A DNA stretch of 64,000 bases from Bacillota bacterium (GTDB lineage Bacteria; Bacillota; Desulfotomaculia; Desulfotomaculales; VENG01), in the NCBI GenBank assembly GCA_009711705.1, contig VENG01000003.1, forward strand, positions 1 through 64,000, written 5' to 3'. Below are positions 34,766 to 43,921 of the stretch, one piece after another; positions within the stretch are counted from its first letter, which is position 1; each line of letters opens with the position of its first letter. The notes under the pieces are model-generated. The model was not told the origin of the DNA. It did not search any database and worked only from the letters and a program-made list of their open reading frames with translations. A program made the translations under genes and the position numbers.

Positions 34766-35377
34766 TTACCCAAGGTGGCTGCAATCATTAAATAACTCTA
34801 AAATACCCTTTTCCCACTGAGGGAAGTAAACTATGTTAAGCGCCAGGTTATCTTGCTTAAGCCGCCAGTATTGGTTTAAATCCATCCCTAATACACTGCT
34901 GATTATGGATTTGACAACACCACCATGCGTCACAATTAATACAGTTTGGTCTGCATGTATTTTGCAAGTTTTTAAAAGTGTCGCCATGCTTCTATCGACT
35001 ACATCCCCCAGGGACTCACCGCCCGGAACCCGTGTTGCAAGAGGGTCTTGCCACCAACGAGCAGCAGAGCGGGAATATTTTTGCTGGATTTCCTTATAGG
35101 TAAGTCCTTCCCAGGCACCAAAATTTATTTCCCCAAACCCGCGTTCCTGTTCAACTTTAAGGTTATGATGGGCGGCAATAATGCTTGCCGTTTCATAGGC
35201 ACGGTTAAGATTACTAGAATAAATCCCACCAAATTCTACTTTTTGCAGCCTTTCAGCCAGAGCACAGGCCTGTTTCTTTCCTTGTTTTGATAATTCTACA
35301 TCGGTTTGGCCTTGAAACCTCATCGTGGCGTTCCATTCTGTCTCTCCATGCCTTACCAAATAGACACGGCAATTCAT
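34766..35377 (-). CDS. cobC: Histidine phosphatase, probable alpha-ribazole-5'-phosphate phosphatase
   Basis: A 203-aa phosphoglycerate-mutase-fold enzyme with the catalytic LVRHGETEWN, Arg in SSNLNRAYETA, Glu in GEINFGAWEG and His in VTHGGVV. The fold alone does not define the substrate. Position at the end of the cobU-cobQ-cbiB-cobD operon, overlapping cobD by 4 nt, points to CobC, which dephosphorylates alpha-ribazole phosphate (or adenosylcobalamin phosphate) in nucleotide-loop assembly. Confidence 0.82.
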   Translation of the reverse strand: MNCRVYLVRHGETEWNATMRFQGQTDVELSKQGKKQACALAERLQKVEFGGIYSSNLNRAYETASIIAAHHNLKVEQERGFGEINFGAWEGLTYKEIQQKYSRSAARWWQDPLATRVPGGESLGDVVDRSMATLLKTCKIHADQTVLIVTHGGVVKSIISSVLGMDLNQYWRLKQDNLALNIVYFPQWEKGILELFNDCSHLG

Positions 35378-36471
35378 ATCTTCGCTCCTTCCAAGACCGT
35401 AGCAAATTCTGCGGTGAGCCGCCTGTTTTCTTCTCGTGTTTTTACTGCCAACCTTATATGTTTATTGCCAAGACCGTCAAAACTGCTGCAATCCCGCACC
35501 AATACTCCTCTTTGCTTCATCAGCTGTGTTAGTTTTGCGCAAGTCAAGCCGGTATTCTTAATATCCACTAACAAAAAATTAGCTTCCCCCGGATATGGTT
35601 TAAAACCCGGCAAACCAGCTAAATTATTATATAGGTATTCTCTTTCTACGGTTACTAATTCCCTGGTTTTTTGCATGTGATTAACGTCCTTTAGGGCAGC
35701 CACGCCCCCCACCTGGGCAAATAAATTGACGTTCCATGGGTCTTTTGCTGCTGTCATTTCATCAATCAATGCAGAGGGACCGAGCATAGCCCCTAATCTC
35801 AATCCCGGCATACCGAAGAATTTAGTTAAGGAATAAAACATAATCAGCCTGGAACTTGTACCCACATGGGGAATGACACTATATCCTTTTACATCTGGCA
35901 CAAAATCTATGAACGCTTCGTCAACTACCAAATATGCCCCTTTTGATTCACATTCTTTTAAAAGATATAAAATTTCATCACGTGAATATAAATTCCCCGT
36001 AGGGTTGTTGGGATTACAAATAAATACTAAGTCTGCGGGTGATATTGTGGAAACTATTTCATCTACTTCTAGGCTAAAATTTTTCTCGGCTGCTAAGGGT
36101 ACCTCCTTTATTGTCCCCCCTGCCGTAACCACGGCAAGTCCGTATTCGGTAAAAGTAGGAACAGGTATCACCGCCCGCTTGCAATTCAAAACCCTTACCA
36201 GCAAATAAATTAATTCTGATACACCATTGCCAAATATAACATTTTTACCCTTAACATGTAAGTAATTGCACAGAGATTTACTAAGATCACGGCAGTGTGG
36301 ATCGGGATAATTTACTATCATCTCCATATTTTTTTGAATAGCATCAAAAACGGCTGGCGGCGGGCCCAGAGGGTTTATGTTAGCACTGTAATCCAATATC
36401 CGTGCACAATCAAGGCCCAAGTTAGCGGCCTCACCAAAAATATCTCCGCCGTGAATATGCTGTACAGTCAT
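35374..36471 (-). CDS. cobD: L-threonine-O-3-phosphate decarboxylase
   Basis: A 365-aa class I/II aminotransferase-fold PLP enzyme that makes (R)-1-amino-2-propanol phosphate, the aminopropanol linker of cobalamin. Motifs: HGGDIFG..DYSANINPLG at the N-terminus, NPNNPTGNLY, DEAFIDF and the PLP Lys in SLTKFFGMPGLRLG. The HGG...SxNxNPxG opening separates CobD from histidinol-phosphate aminotransferase. ATG follows GAGG. It lies between cbiB and cobC. Confidence 0.93.
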   Translation of the reverse strand: MTVQHIHGGDIFGEAANLGLDCARILDYSANINPLGPPPAVFDAIQKNMEMIVNYPDPHCRDLSKSLCNYLHVKGKNVIFGNGVSELIYLLVRVLNCKRAVIPVPTFTEYGLAVVTAGGTIKEVPLAAEKNFSLEVDEIVSTISPADLVFICNPNNPTGNLYSRDEILYLLKECESKGAYLVVDEAFIDFVPDVKGYSVIPHVGTSSRLIMFYSLTKFFGMPGLRLGAMLGPSALIDEMTAAKDPWNVNLFAQVGGVAALKDVNHMQKTRELVTVEREYLYNNLAGLPGFKPYPGEANFLLVDIKNTGLTCAKLTQLMKQRGVLVRDCSSFDGLGNKHIRLAVKTREENRRLTAEFATVLEGAKI

Positions 36472-36475
36472 TTGT

Positions 36476-37426
36476 TCACATCCTCAATAACAAGTATATT
36501 GACAATCCAGATAAAACAGCCAAAAACGAAGTTAAAAACATCATGTCCACAGTTGACCTAATGTGATGGGGCAGGACATTCGATGAACTCGACCCCATGT
36601 AAGCACGAAAGGACGGCTGCCCACGGTAATAGTTTAATCCCCCAAGCCTAACCTCCAGAGACCCGGCAACCACCGATTCTGGAATCCCGGCGTTGGGACT
36701 GGGGTGCTTGCCGGAATCAGCGAGCCATGCCTTCACTGCGCCTTTTATGTCCCGCCCTGTCAGCCATGCCGCACAAAGCATTAACAGCCCCGTTAAACGT
36801 GCGGGTATAAAGTTGATTAGATCATCAAACTTGGCCGACGCCCATCCCAAGTCACCATACCGGTCATCCTTGTAACCCAGCATAGAATCCAAAGTGTTTA
36901 CCGCCCGATATGCCACTGCCCCCGGTGGGCCGGCGATAAAAGCATAAAATAACGGCGCCACTACAGCGTCCACAGTATTTTCAGCCACAGTTTCCACCGC
37001 TGCCCTGGCCATATCTGCACTACTCATGCACGCACTGTCCCTCCCCACCACCATTCCCACCTGCCGCCTGGCCATCTCTAAGTTACCGCGTGCCAGCAAT
37101 ATGCGGAGATCGTGGGCAACCTGGGCCAGACCTCGTGCAGCCAGGGTAGTTGAAATCAACCATATACCGGTAATGTAGGCCCAAAAGGGGTGAATATTTG
37201 ATAAAAGCTTTAATAACAGCAGGGTTAAAATGTAACTACTTCCTACAACGATGACCACCACCAAAGTCCCTGCAACCCGCAGGCCTCGGGGTGAGTAAAT
37301 AGACTTTCTGACCACAGTTTCCAGCCACGATATAAAGTTACCGATTAATACAACAGGGTGAGGCACAAAACGTGGGTCTCCCACAAGTAAGTCAACAGTG
37401 TAGGCTACTAACACTTGAAGGCCCAT
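36476..37426 (-). CDS. cbiB: Adenosylcobinamide-phosphate synthase
   Basis: A 316-aa membrane protein that attaches aminopropanol (phosphate) to adenosylcobyric acid. The CbiB signatures are present: DLLVGDPRFVPHPVVLIG, GRDSACMSSADMARAAVETVAENTVD, YRAVNTLDSMLGYK and the C-terminal HPSPNAGIPESVVAG. Several TM helices. The start ATG is 3 nt past the cobQ stop codon, with GGGAAG as SD. Confidence 0.95.
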   Translation of the reverse strand: MGLQVLVAYTVDLLVGDPRFVPHPVVLIGNFISWLETVVRKSIYSPRGLRVAGTLVVVIVVGSSYILTLLLLKLLSNIHPFWAYITGIWLISTTLAARGLAQVAHDLRILLARGNLEMARRQVGMVVGRDSACMSSADMARAAVETVAENTVDAVVAPLFYAFIAGPPGAVAYRAVNTLDSMLGYKDDRYGDLGWASAKFDDLINFIPARLTGLLMLCAAWLTGRDIKGAVKAWLADSGKHPSPNAGIPESVVAGSLEVRLGGLNYYRGQPSFRAYMGSSSSNVLPHHIRSTVDMMFLTSFLAVLSGLSIYLLLRM

Positions 37427-37428
37427 AC

Positions 37429-38970
37429 TTAAACTTCCCGATTGACAATTTTGTACAAAAGTTCACTGTTAATATTACCGCGGACTAATTCTGCCAGCCT
37501 GTCAAAATCCCTCTGCCTTTGAGCCCATGTCGAAATCTGGCTTGCTGCATCCAATGGCTCCCAGCCTTTTAGGCGGCGTAAATTATTAATTAAGCCTCTT
37601 CTAAAGGCATCATTGTCAAAAATACCGTGAATATAAGTACCCATTACCCGTCCATCGGTACTTATTGCTCCATCAGGGTCGGCCACAGTTTGTCCCGAAC
37701 GCTGCCAGATGGTGAAGGCCGGTTTAACACCTTGGCCTAATTCAGTACGTCCCATATGTATTTCATACCCCGTAAGGTATCTTTCATCCAAGCCCCGGGT
37801 AAGTAACCCCGTGTTCGCCATTCTGGCCTCTACCTGGTTAGTAACTTTTTCCGCATTAAAAACAGTTTTCATATCCATTAGACCCAACCCCTCGGTTAAC
37901 GGTATAGACGATTCAACACGGTCTGGATCTTTTAGGTCCTTGCCCAAAATTTGGAATCCTCCACAAATACCGATTACCGGTGTCCCCTGTTCAGTACAGG
38001 ACATTATTTGCTGGGCCAGGCCTGACTGTTTTAAATAGATTAGATCTTCTATGGTGTTTTTACTGCCAGGTAAAATAACCAGGTCCGGATTTCCAAGCAC
38101 GCCTCCCTTACCCACGTAACGCAGGTAGACATCCGGTTCTTCCCCCAGGGGATCAAAATCAGTAAAATTAGATATGTGCGGTAGATGAATCACCGCCACC
38201 TCCACCTGATCATTGTTTTTGTTGGCTGTAAAATTAGCCCTATCATCCGGAACAGTATCTTCTTCTTGAATACGCAATTGTTTAAAATAAGGGATAACGC
38301 CCAGTACGGGCTTACCCGTTTTCTCTTCCAAAAACTCTACAGCCGGTTGGAAAAGGGAAATATCCCCTCTGAACTTATTCACTATGATACCGGCAACCCG
38401 TTCTCTGTCTTGCGGAGACAATAGTTCTAGAGTCCCTACCACTGAAGCTAAAGCACCTCCTTTATCTATGTCCGCCACCAGTAGGACGGGCGCATCAGCC
38501 ATCCTTGCTACTTTCATATTAACAATCTCGTGTTCTTGCAGGTTTACTTCAGCAGGACTCCCTGCTCCTTCAATAACGATCATTTCATAATCTTTTTTTA
38601 GACGGTCCCAAGCTCCACAGATAGCCCCCCATGCTTCTTTAACATACTCCCGGTGATATAAATACGCTGACTTATTGCCTACCGGCTTACCCATTAAAAT
38701 TACTTGGGAAGATGCGTGACCGGTCGGCTTTAGGAGTACAGGATTCATATCTACTGTGGGCTCAATTCCAGACGCCTCAGCTTGTACCACTGTTGCCCGC
38801 CCCATCTCCCCCCCGTCACGAGTAACAAAGGAGTTAAGTGCCATATTCTGAGATTTAAAGGGAGCAACTTTGTAGCCGTCCCTGTAGAAAATCCTACAAA
38901 TCGCTGCCACCAAAACACTTTTGCCCACATGAGAAGCCGTACCCTGAACCATTATTGTTTTACAACTCAT
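37429..38970 (-). CDS. cobQ: Cobyric acid synthase
   Basis: A 513-aa glutamine-dependent amidotransferase that amidates four side chains of adenosylcobyrinic acid a,c-diamide. The N-terminal dethiobiotin-synthetase-like domain (IMVQGTASHVGKSVL, DIDKGGALASVVGTLELL) is followed by a triad-type glutaminase domain with catalytic Cys in VIGICGGFQILG and His in GTYIHGIFDN. ATG follows AAAGGGAG. Second gene of the riboswitch-controlled cob operon. Confidence 0.96.
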   Translation of the reverse strand: MSCKTIMVQGTASHVGKSVLVAAICRIFYRDGYKVAPFKSQNMALNSFVTRDGGEMGRATVVQAEASGIEPTVDMNPVLLKPTGHASSQVILMGKPVGNKSAYLYHREYVKEAWGAICGAWDRLKKDYEMIVIEGAGSPAEVNLQEHEIVNMKVARMADAPVLLVADIDKGGALASVVGTLELLSPQDRERVAGIIVNKFRGDISLFQPAVEFLEEKTGKPVLGVIPYFKQLRIQEEDTVPDDRANFTANKNNDQVEVAVIHLPHISNFTDFDPLGEEPDVYLRYVGKGGVLGNPDLVILPGSKNTIEDLIYLKQSGLAQQIMSCTEQGTPVIGICGGFQILGKDLKDPDRVESSIPLTEGLGLMDMKTVFNAEKVTNQVEARMANTGLLTRGLDERYLTGYEIHMGRTELGQGVKPAFTIWQRSGQTVADPDGAISTDGRVMGTYIHGIFDNDAFRRGLINNLRRLKGWEPLDAASQISTWAQRQRDFDRLAELVRGNINSELLYKIVNREV

Positions 38971-39025
38971 ACTTTTGTCTCCCTTTTTTTATAATAGTCA
39001 CGGTAATGTATCTACTAACTAACTT

Positions 39026-39592
39026 TTATTTTGCCAAACTTTTTATTTCTACGGGCAGCCCGGCAACCGTCAAAAATACCTTGGATGCACGGGTGGCACA
39101 CAGGCGATTAACCCGGCCGGCTATGTCCCTATATGCTCTGGCCAGCGAGTTATCCGGCACAATTCCCCACCCCACTTCATTGGAAACCAAAACTGCACCT
39201 ATATTACTTTTGTGCAGGAACTCTAACCAGGAATTAACTTTATTAATTATATACTCTTCTTTATCTTCAAACCCGGCCTGGGGATAAGGTAAATCCCGGT
39301 GTAACAGCAGGTTGGAAACCCAAAGCGTAAGGCAGTCCATCAACACTATTTCCGACGGTCCTAAAATATCCTTTAGTTTTTCTTCCGGATGCAGAGGTTC
39401 TTCCACAGTACGCCAGTACTGGGGTCTCTGCTCTCGGTGCTTCTTAACCCTTAAGGCCATTTCTTCGTCTTTAACTTCTGAGGTAGCCACATACACCACT
39501 CCCCGTTCCGAATTCTTGGCCAGAGTTTCAGCAAAGGAACTTTTACCGCTACGAGCACCGCCGAGCACTAAAATAATTTCTGCGTTCTTCAT
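39026..39592 (-). CDS. cobU: Adenosylcobinamide kinase/guanylyltransferase
   Basis: A 188-aa bifunctional enzyme that phosphorylates adenosylcobinamide and transfers GMP. Walker A GGARSGKSSFAE at the N-terminus, then the guanylylated-His region KHREQRPQYWRTVEEP, LMDCLTLWVSNLL and VSNEVGWGIVPDNSLARAYRD. The frame is open to 39652, but that covers the terminator; ATG codons at 39595/39592 follow GAGGTGA. It is the first gene after the cobalamin riboswitch. cobS (the next step) is not in this cluster. Confidence 0.95.
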   Translation of the reverse strand: MKNAEIILVLGGARSGKSSFAETLAKNSERGVVYVATSEVKDEEMALRVKKHREQRPQYWRTVEEPLHPEEKLKDILGPSEIVLMDCLTLWVSNLLLHRDLPYPQAGFEDKEEYIINKVNSWLEFLHKSNIGAVLVSNEVGWGIVPDNSLARAYRDIAGRVNRLCATRASKVFLTVAGLPVEIKSLAK

Positions 39593-39612
39593 CATTGTCA
39601 CCTCACATATTG

Positions 39613-39640
39613 AAAAACCCCGGCCTTCACGGCCGAGGTA
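39613..39640 (-). terminator. Riboswitch expression-platform terminator
   Basis: On the minus strand CCTCGGCC, GTGAA, GGCCGGGG, TTTTTC: a stable stem with a U-tract between the cobalamin aptamer and cobU. It is the expected transcription-attenuation element. Confidence 0.85.
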
Positions 39641-39679
39641 ACGATTAACCAAGTAGAAGCCATAATCCTTTCTCGCGAA

Positions 39680-39862
39680 GGTTTACTGGCTCATCCCCAT
39701 GGCAGGTATCCTGGCTCCCGGGTCATTGCTTTTCCTTCGCCTTCCCAGCAAGGTGGCATTTGAAGGATGCTAACCGGTTACAGTGGCGGAGACCGCTCAG
39801 GTTTTGCACCTGATTCCCTATCCCCAAAAGGGGCACCCGGAGACATGAGCACTTTATTATTT
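39680..39862 (-). ncRNA. Cobalamin (adenosylcobalamin) riboswitch
   Basis: The minus strand shows the aptamer landmarks in order: GGGAATCAGGTGCAAAACCTG, GCCACTG (B12-box partner), GCTGGGAAGGCGAAGG and GAGCCAGGATACCTGCC. This is the classic cobalamin aptamer, followed by a terminator 40 nt later and then cobU. It should repress the cobUQ-cbiB-cobDC operon when AdoCbl is abundant. It fills most of the 324-bp gap between cobU and the DUF3842 gene. Confidence 0.95.
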
Positions 39863-39916
39863 GCTTAAAACTTCTATATGTGATCACCGAAATCCTGCTT
39901 TTACGTAAATTTTACA

Positions 39917-40339
39917 TTAACTCGGGATTTTTCCTAATGACTTTTTTACCTTGTCCACTAACTCTTCAATAAGATGGGGCAGGGGTTCGGGTTTTACCCC
40001 GACAATTTCTACTTCAGCTCGCGTTAAGGGGAGCAATATCTTTCGGGCTGAACTGGAAGCAATCGCTTCGGCCATCCTCGGAGAAAGTTCCCCCATCATG
40101 GCATTGGCGTACATAATGCTAACCGGGCCGACAATAATATCGACCCTGTGCACATTATATACAATAGCATTCTCACCACTGGCACCTTCATTAGCCCCGG
40201 CCTTCAACATCATAGAAGTGGCTAAGGCATTAGTACCCAAGGCAAGTAAATCTAAGCCCTCCAGGCTCAGCTTACGTAACCTTTCTGTAATATGTTTCCC
40301 AATTCCCCCGCCCTGACCGTCAATTACCGCTATACGCAT
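39917..40339 (-). CDS. DUF3842 family protein
   Basis: A 140-aa protein starting MRIAVIDGQGGGIGKHI, a nucleotide-binding-like beta-loop-alpha. The conserved segments DLLALGTNALATSMMLKAGA, YNVHRVDIIVGP and NAMMGELSPRMAEAIASS identify DUF3842, common in Clostridia and of unknown function. The open frame runs 56 codons further upstream through the next gene, but ATG 40339 after GGGAG is the real start. It follows the coiled-coil gene by 22 nt. Confidence 0.82.
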   Translation of the reverse strand: MRIAVIDGQGGGIGKHITERLRKLSLEGLDLLALGTNALATSMMLKAGANEGASGENAIVYNVHRVDIIVGPVSIMYANAMMGELSPRMAEAIASSSARKILLPLTRAEVEIVGVKPEPLPHLIEELVDKVKKSLGKIPS

Positions 40340-40361
40340 ATCCATCTCCCACTTAATATGA

Positions 40362-40646
40362 TCACCGGCTGGCTGAGCTTTGTGAAGAATCTTTGTCCAG
40401 TTGAGCTTCCAACTCCACAATTCGTCTGTTTTTATACAAGAGCCGTCTGGCGTATCTGTAATTTTCCTGATGCAACTTTTGATTTTCTTTCTGTATGCGG
40501 GCACCAAATTGTGACTTCTCTTTCTCTATGCGCTCTAAGAGGTTCATTAATACCCTTCTGCTCAGCCGCAGCTGCACAACTTTCTCCTCCAGTTCTTTTA
40601 CGCGCCGCAAGAGATAATCCGTATCCTGGTATCCTTCCACCAGCAT
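40362..40646 (-). CDS. Small coiled-coil protein, unknown
   Basis: A 94-aa highly charged, almost entirely helical protein with heptad repeats from about residue 8 to 85 (RRVKELEEKVVQLRLSRRVL, KSQFGARIQKENQKLHQENY, NRRIVELEAQLDKD). It has no membrane segment. It is transcribed together with the DUF3842 gene. ATG 40646 is about 5 nt after AAGG; GTG 40652 is an alternative. No function is inferred. Confidence 0.68.
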   Translation of the reverse strand: MLVEGYQDTDYLLRRVKELEEKVVQLRLSRRVLMNLLERIEKEKSQFGARIQKENQKLHQENYRYARRLLYKNRRIVELEAQLDKDSSQSSASR

Positions 40647-40740
40647 CACCACCTTAGCAGAATGCTAATTTTTAGTATATGCCGGTGGTAGAGCAAATAG
40701 ACATGAAGAGATTGTACAAATCTTTAAATGCGCTCTTTAA

Positions 40741-41904
40741 TTAGAATTTATATTGCTTTTCTATACGTTCCACTGCCTCTTGCAAGTACTCTGATTCCTG
40801 AACCAGGCCAATTCGTACATATCCCTCACCGTTAGGACCAAAGGCCACGCCGGGGATTACCAGGATGCCCGTTCTTTCCAGCAACTCAAAAGCAAACTCT
40901 CTGGATGACGTTCTGCCTCCCGGTAAAGGTGCCCAAACAAACATAGATGCTTGCGGCTTAGGCATAGACCAGCCTATCCTCTCCAGCCCGTCAACCAATA
41001 TATCTCTCCTTTTTTGATAGGCCAGTGCATTTTGCGCTACACATTCCTGAGGACCTTCTAAGGCTGCGATACCTGCTTCCTGAATAACCTTAAAAACTCC
41101 GTAATCTATATTAGACTTTATCCTACCCAGAGCACCAAGTATTTTAGGGTTCCCCACTGCGAATCCAATCCGGCAGCCTGCCATGTTATAAGTCTTGGAC
41201 AGCGAATAAAACTCTACGCCCACTTCCTTTGCACCCGGAATCTCCAAGAAACTCATAGGCTTAAAGCCGTCATAAGCGAGTTCACAATAAGCAGCGTCAT
41301 GACACACGATAATATCATACTTCCTGGCAAAGTCCACCACTTGTTTATAAAATGGTCTGTCGGCAGATACAGCAACCGGGTTATTAGGATAATTAAGCCA
41401 CATCAGCTTTGCTTTTTGTGCAATATGGGGTGGTATAGCGTCCAGGTCAGGCAGGAATTTATTTTCAGGCAACAGGGGTAAATTATATATTTGCCCTTCC
41501 GCCAAATGAATACTACAGGCGTAAATAGGATAGCCAGGATCGGGAACCAAAGCCACGTCACCCGGGTTTACATAGGCTAAAGCCAGGTGGGCCAAGCCGT
41601 CTTGTGACCCCATTAAAGCTAGCACTTCGGCATCGGGATCGACGTAAACATTAAACCTCTTTTTGTACCAGTCAGCAACCGCCTGGTACAAACGCGGCAG
41701 CCCTTCCAGTGGATACTTGTAATTATTCGGTTTATCCAAAGCTTTGTGCATGGCTTCAACGATATGGGGAGCAGGGGGAAGATCCGGGCTTCCCACACCC
41801 AAATTGATCACCGTGGCTCCCTTTGCTTCTACCTTCTTTTTTACCTCTTCCATTTCATTAAATATTGCTGATGTAAGATTTTGGATTCTGCGCGCTACTT
41901 CCAT
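40741..41904 (-). CDS. dapL: LL-diaminopimelate aminotransferase-like PLP enzyme
   Basis: A 387-aa fold-type I aminotransferase. GVGSPDLPPAP, LMGSQDGLAHLALAYVNPGD, PDPGYPIY, NYPNNPVAV, HDAAYCELAYDG and the PLP Lys in YSLSKTYNMAGCRIGF match the DapL group that converts tetrahydrodipicolinate to LL-diaminopimelate in one step. Related alanine/aspartate aminotransferases share most of these, so substrate is probable and not proven. Start ATG, 9 nt after GGAGG. DapA and aspartokinase genes lie at the far end of the window. Confidence 0.8.
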   Translation of the reverse strand: MEVARRIQNLTSAIFNEMEEVKKKVEAKGATVINLGVGSPDLPPAPHIVEAMHKALDKPNNYKYPLEGLPRLYQAVADWYKKRFNVYVDPDAEVLALMGSQDGLAHLALAYVNPGDVALVPDPGYPIYACSIHLAEGQIYNLPLLPENKFLPDLDAIPPHIAQKAKLMWLNYPNNPVAVSADRPFYKQVVDFARKYDIIVCHDAAYCELAYDGFKPMSFLEIPGAKEVGVEFYSLSKTYNMAGCRIGFAVGNPKILGALGRIKSNIDYGVFKVIQEAGIAALEGPQECVAQNALAYQKRRDILVDGLERIGWSMPKPQASMFVWAPLPGGRTSSREFAFELLERTGILVIPGVAFGPNGEGYVRIGLVQESEYLQEAVERIEKQYKF

Positions 41905-42007
41905 AAAACTAGTCCTCCAAGCCTATATAATTTCTGTTTTTAAAATTTTTGTCAGAATAATCATCTTACTGAGTAACTAAATGTGATCATCAGAATTAAT
42001 ACAAGTG

Positions 42008-42826
42008 TCAGCTACCTGCTAAGTTGTAAATTTCTTTTACAACATGATAAGAAACAGTGGCTGTACCTAAGGTCTCATGGCCTCTTGCATCCGGCCCGTG
42101 GTAATCAGAACCGCCGGTCACTAATAATTCATACTGCCTGGCCATATACAGGTAATGGTCAATATCCACCTGACTATGCTGTGGATGATAGACTTCTATA
42201 CCTTGCAGTCCTTCTTCCACCAGCCTGGGAATGTAATTATCCAGCTTGGCTAGCCCGGGGTGAGCGATAACCGCTACCCCACCGGCATTGCGTATTAGCC
42301 TTATAGCCTTGGCCGGCGTATACTTAACACGGGGTACGAAGGCCATGCCATCCTGTCCTATGTACTTATCAAAAGCCTCCCCGACGGACCCAACCACCCC
42401 TTTGTTTATTAAAACCCTGGCGATATGGGGACGCCCTATTATTCCATATTCTGCTTGGGAGAGCACCTCATCCTTGCATATCGGAAGGTTTAGTTGCTGC
42501 AGTTTTTGCACAATTTTATGGACACGCTCCACTCTTGACTTTTTAAAAAAGCTAAGGTGGTAAGCTAAGTCTTTGTCCATGATATCCATTAAATAACCGA
42601 GTATATGAACTTCTTTTCCTTTATACTCGGCACTCAATTCTATGCCGGTTACAACCTCCATGTTGACAGTTTCAGTGGCCTGTAATGCCTCTTGCAGACC
42701 GCCAAAGGTGTCATGGTCGGTGATCGCAATAGCTTTAAGATTTAGCTTTTTAGCCTTACACACAACATCTCTCGGGTTATCCAAACCATCAGACGCCGTG
42801 GTGTGAACATGCAAATCGACCAACAT
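42008..42826 (-). CDS. PHP-domain phosphoesterase (YciV/RNase AM-like)
   Basis: A 272-aa PHP protein. Metal-binding motifs: DLHVHTTASDG at the start, ITDHDTFGGL, GIELSAEYKGKEVHILGY, AHPGLA (about 190) and the C-terminal GSDYHGPD. This set matches 3',5'-nucleoside bisphosphate phosphatases/5'-3' exoribonucleases of the YciV type. ATG start; 38 nt downstream of the M19 dipeptidase gene. Confidence 0.87.
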   Translation of the reverse strand: MLVDLHVHTTASDGLDNPRDVVCKAKKLNLKAIAITDHDTFGGLQEALQATETVNMEVVTGIELSAEYKGKEVHILGYLMDIMDKDLAYHLSFFKKSRVERVHKIVQKLQQLNLPICKDEVLSQAEYGIIGRPHIARVLINKGVVGSVGEAFDKYIGQDGMAFVPRVKYTPAKAIRLIRNAGGVAVIAHPGLAKLDNYIPRLVEEGLQGIEVYHPQHSQVDIDHYLYMARQYELLVTGGSDYHGPDARGHETLGTATVSYHVVKEIYNLAGS

Positions 42827-42864
42827 CAGAGTTCACCCGTTTCATTTTCTGCGTAAATTAACTC

Positions 42865-43821
42865 TTAGTACCAAACATTTTTTATAACTCTTAAAAAGTT
42901 TTGCCCTAAAATTTTTTCCACATCAGTCTCGCAATATCCTCTATTTTTTAACTCATGGTACAAAGAAGTGAATCTACTCACATCTTCCATCCCCTCTATG
43001 GTTTTATCAACACCGTCAAAATCTGAACCGAAACCAAGGCAATCAGCACCGGCCAAATTAACTATATGATCCATATGATCCAAATACCGTGACAAGCATG
43101 GGTGGTTAGGGTCAACAAATTGTGGGACAAAAGACAATCCCATCACGCCGCCTTTTGCTGCCAATGCTTCTATCTGCTTATCGTTAAGGTTTCTTGGGTG
43201 ATCACAAATTGCCTGTGCGTTGGAATGAGAGGCAATTACAGGTTGTGTACTAATCTTCAGCACATCCCAAAAACCCTTTTCTGATAAATGGGATACATCA
43301 ATTAACATCCCTAAATCATTCATTTCCTTGACAACCAGTCTGCCAAAGTCCGTTAAGCCCCCGTTGCTGCTTATTTCTCCCACCCCATCTGCCAATTCGT
43401 TGCGGTGATTCCAGGTTAGTGTCAAGCAGCGCACTCCAAGCCGGTAAAGCATACGTAGCACCGCAATGCTTCCACATAGCACATCTCCTCCCTCCACACT
43501 TAGGACCGCTGCCTGATGCCCTCTTGTGATACAGTCTTTAAGTTCACGCACACACCACACAGGCTTTATATCAGGGTCACTTTCCAACTCCCTGTAGAAT
43601 TTGTCGATTTGTTCCAGAGCCATGGCCAATTCCCTGCCTCTGTAGACAGGTGCTACGAAAACAGCAAAAAACTGCACGGTAATGCCAGCTATTTGCATGC
43701 GCTCAATATCCACATGTCCTAAATTCTTTCTGAGTCTTTGATCTCCCAGTACCGATAATGTGTCACAGTGAGCATCAACCACTACCTTACTTGCCATGAT
43801 TTGGCATTTTTCGTCTGTCAC
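42865..43821 (-). CDS. Membrane dipeptidase (peptidase M19, renal dipeptidase family)
   Basis: A 318-aa zinc TIM-barrel enzyme. Motifs are VVDAHCDTLS, the bridging Glu in LSVEGGDVL, TLTWNHRNELADGV, LIDVSHLSEKGFWDVL, PVIASHSNA and LGFGSDFDGVD, all characteristic of M19. It hydrolyses dipeptides, including D-residue substrates in some members. Start is GTG, 6 nt after GGAGG. Transcribed with the PHP gene. Confidence 0.92.
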   Translation of the reverse strand: MTDEKCQIMASKVVVDAHCDTLSVLGDQRLRKNLGHVDIERMQIAGITVQFFAVFVAPVYRGRELAMALEQIDKFYRELESDPDIKPVWCVRELKDCITRGHQAAVLSVEGGDVLCGSIAVLRMLYRLGVRCLTLTWNHRNELADGVGEISSNGGLTDFGRLVVKEMNDLGMLIDVSHLSEKGFWDVLKISTQPVIASHSNAQAICDHPRNLNDKQIEALAAKGGVMGLSFVPQFVDPNHPCLSRYLDHMDHIVNLAGADCLGFGSDFDGVDKTIEGMEDVSRFTSLYHELKNRGYCETDVEKILGQNFLRVIKNVWY

Positions 43822-43861
43822 GACACCCCTCCTCCTTAATACAATATTAGTCTATAAATTA

Positions 43862-43894
43862 AAAACCTGTTTATTCATAACGAATAAACAGGTT
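43862..43894 (-). terminator. Terminator of spoVS
   Basis: AACCTGTTTATTC and GAATAAACAGGTT form a perfect 13-bp stem with a 5-nt loop, followed on the minus strand by TTTTTAA. Confidence 0.85.
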
Positions 43895-43921
43895 AGTAAA
43901 TCAATTAATTTATATTATAAT

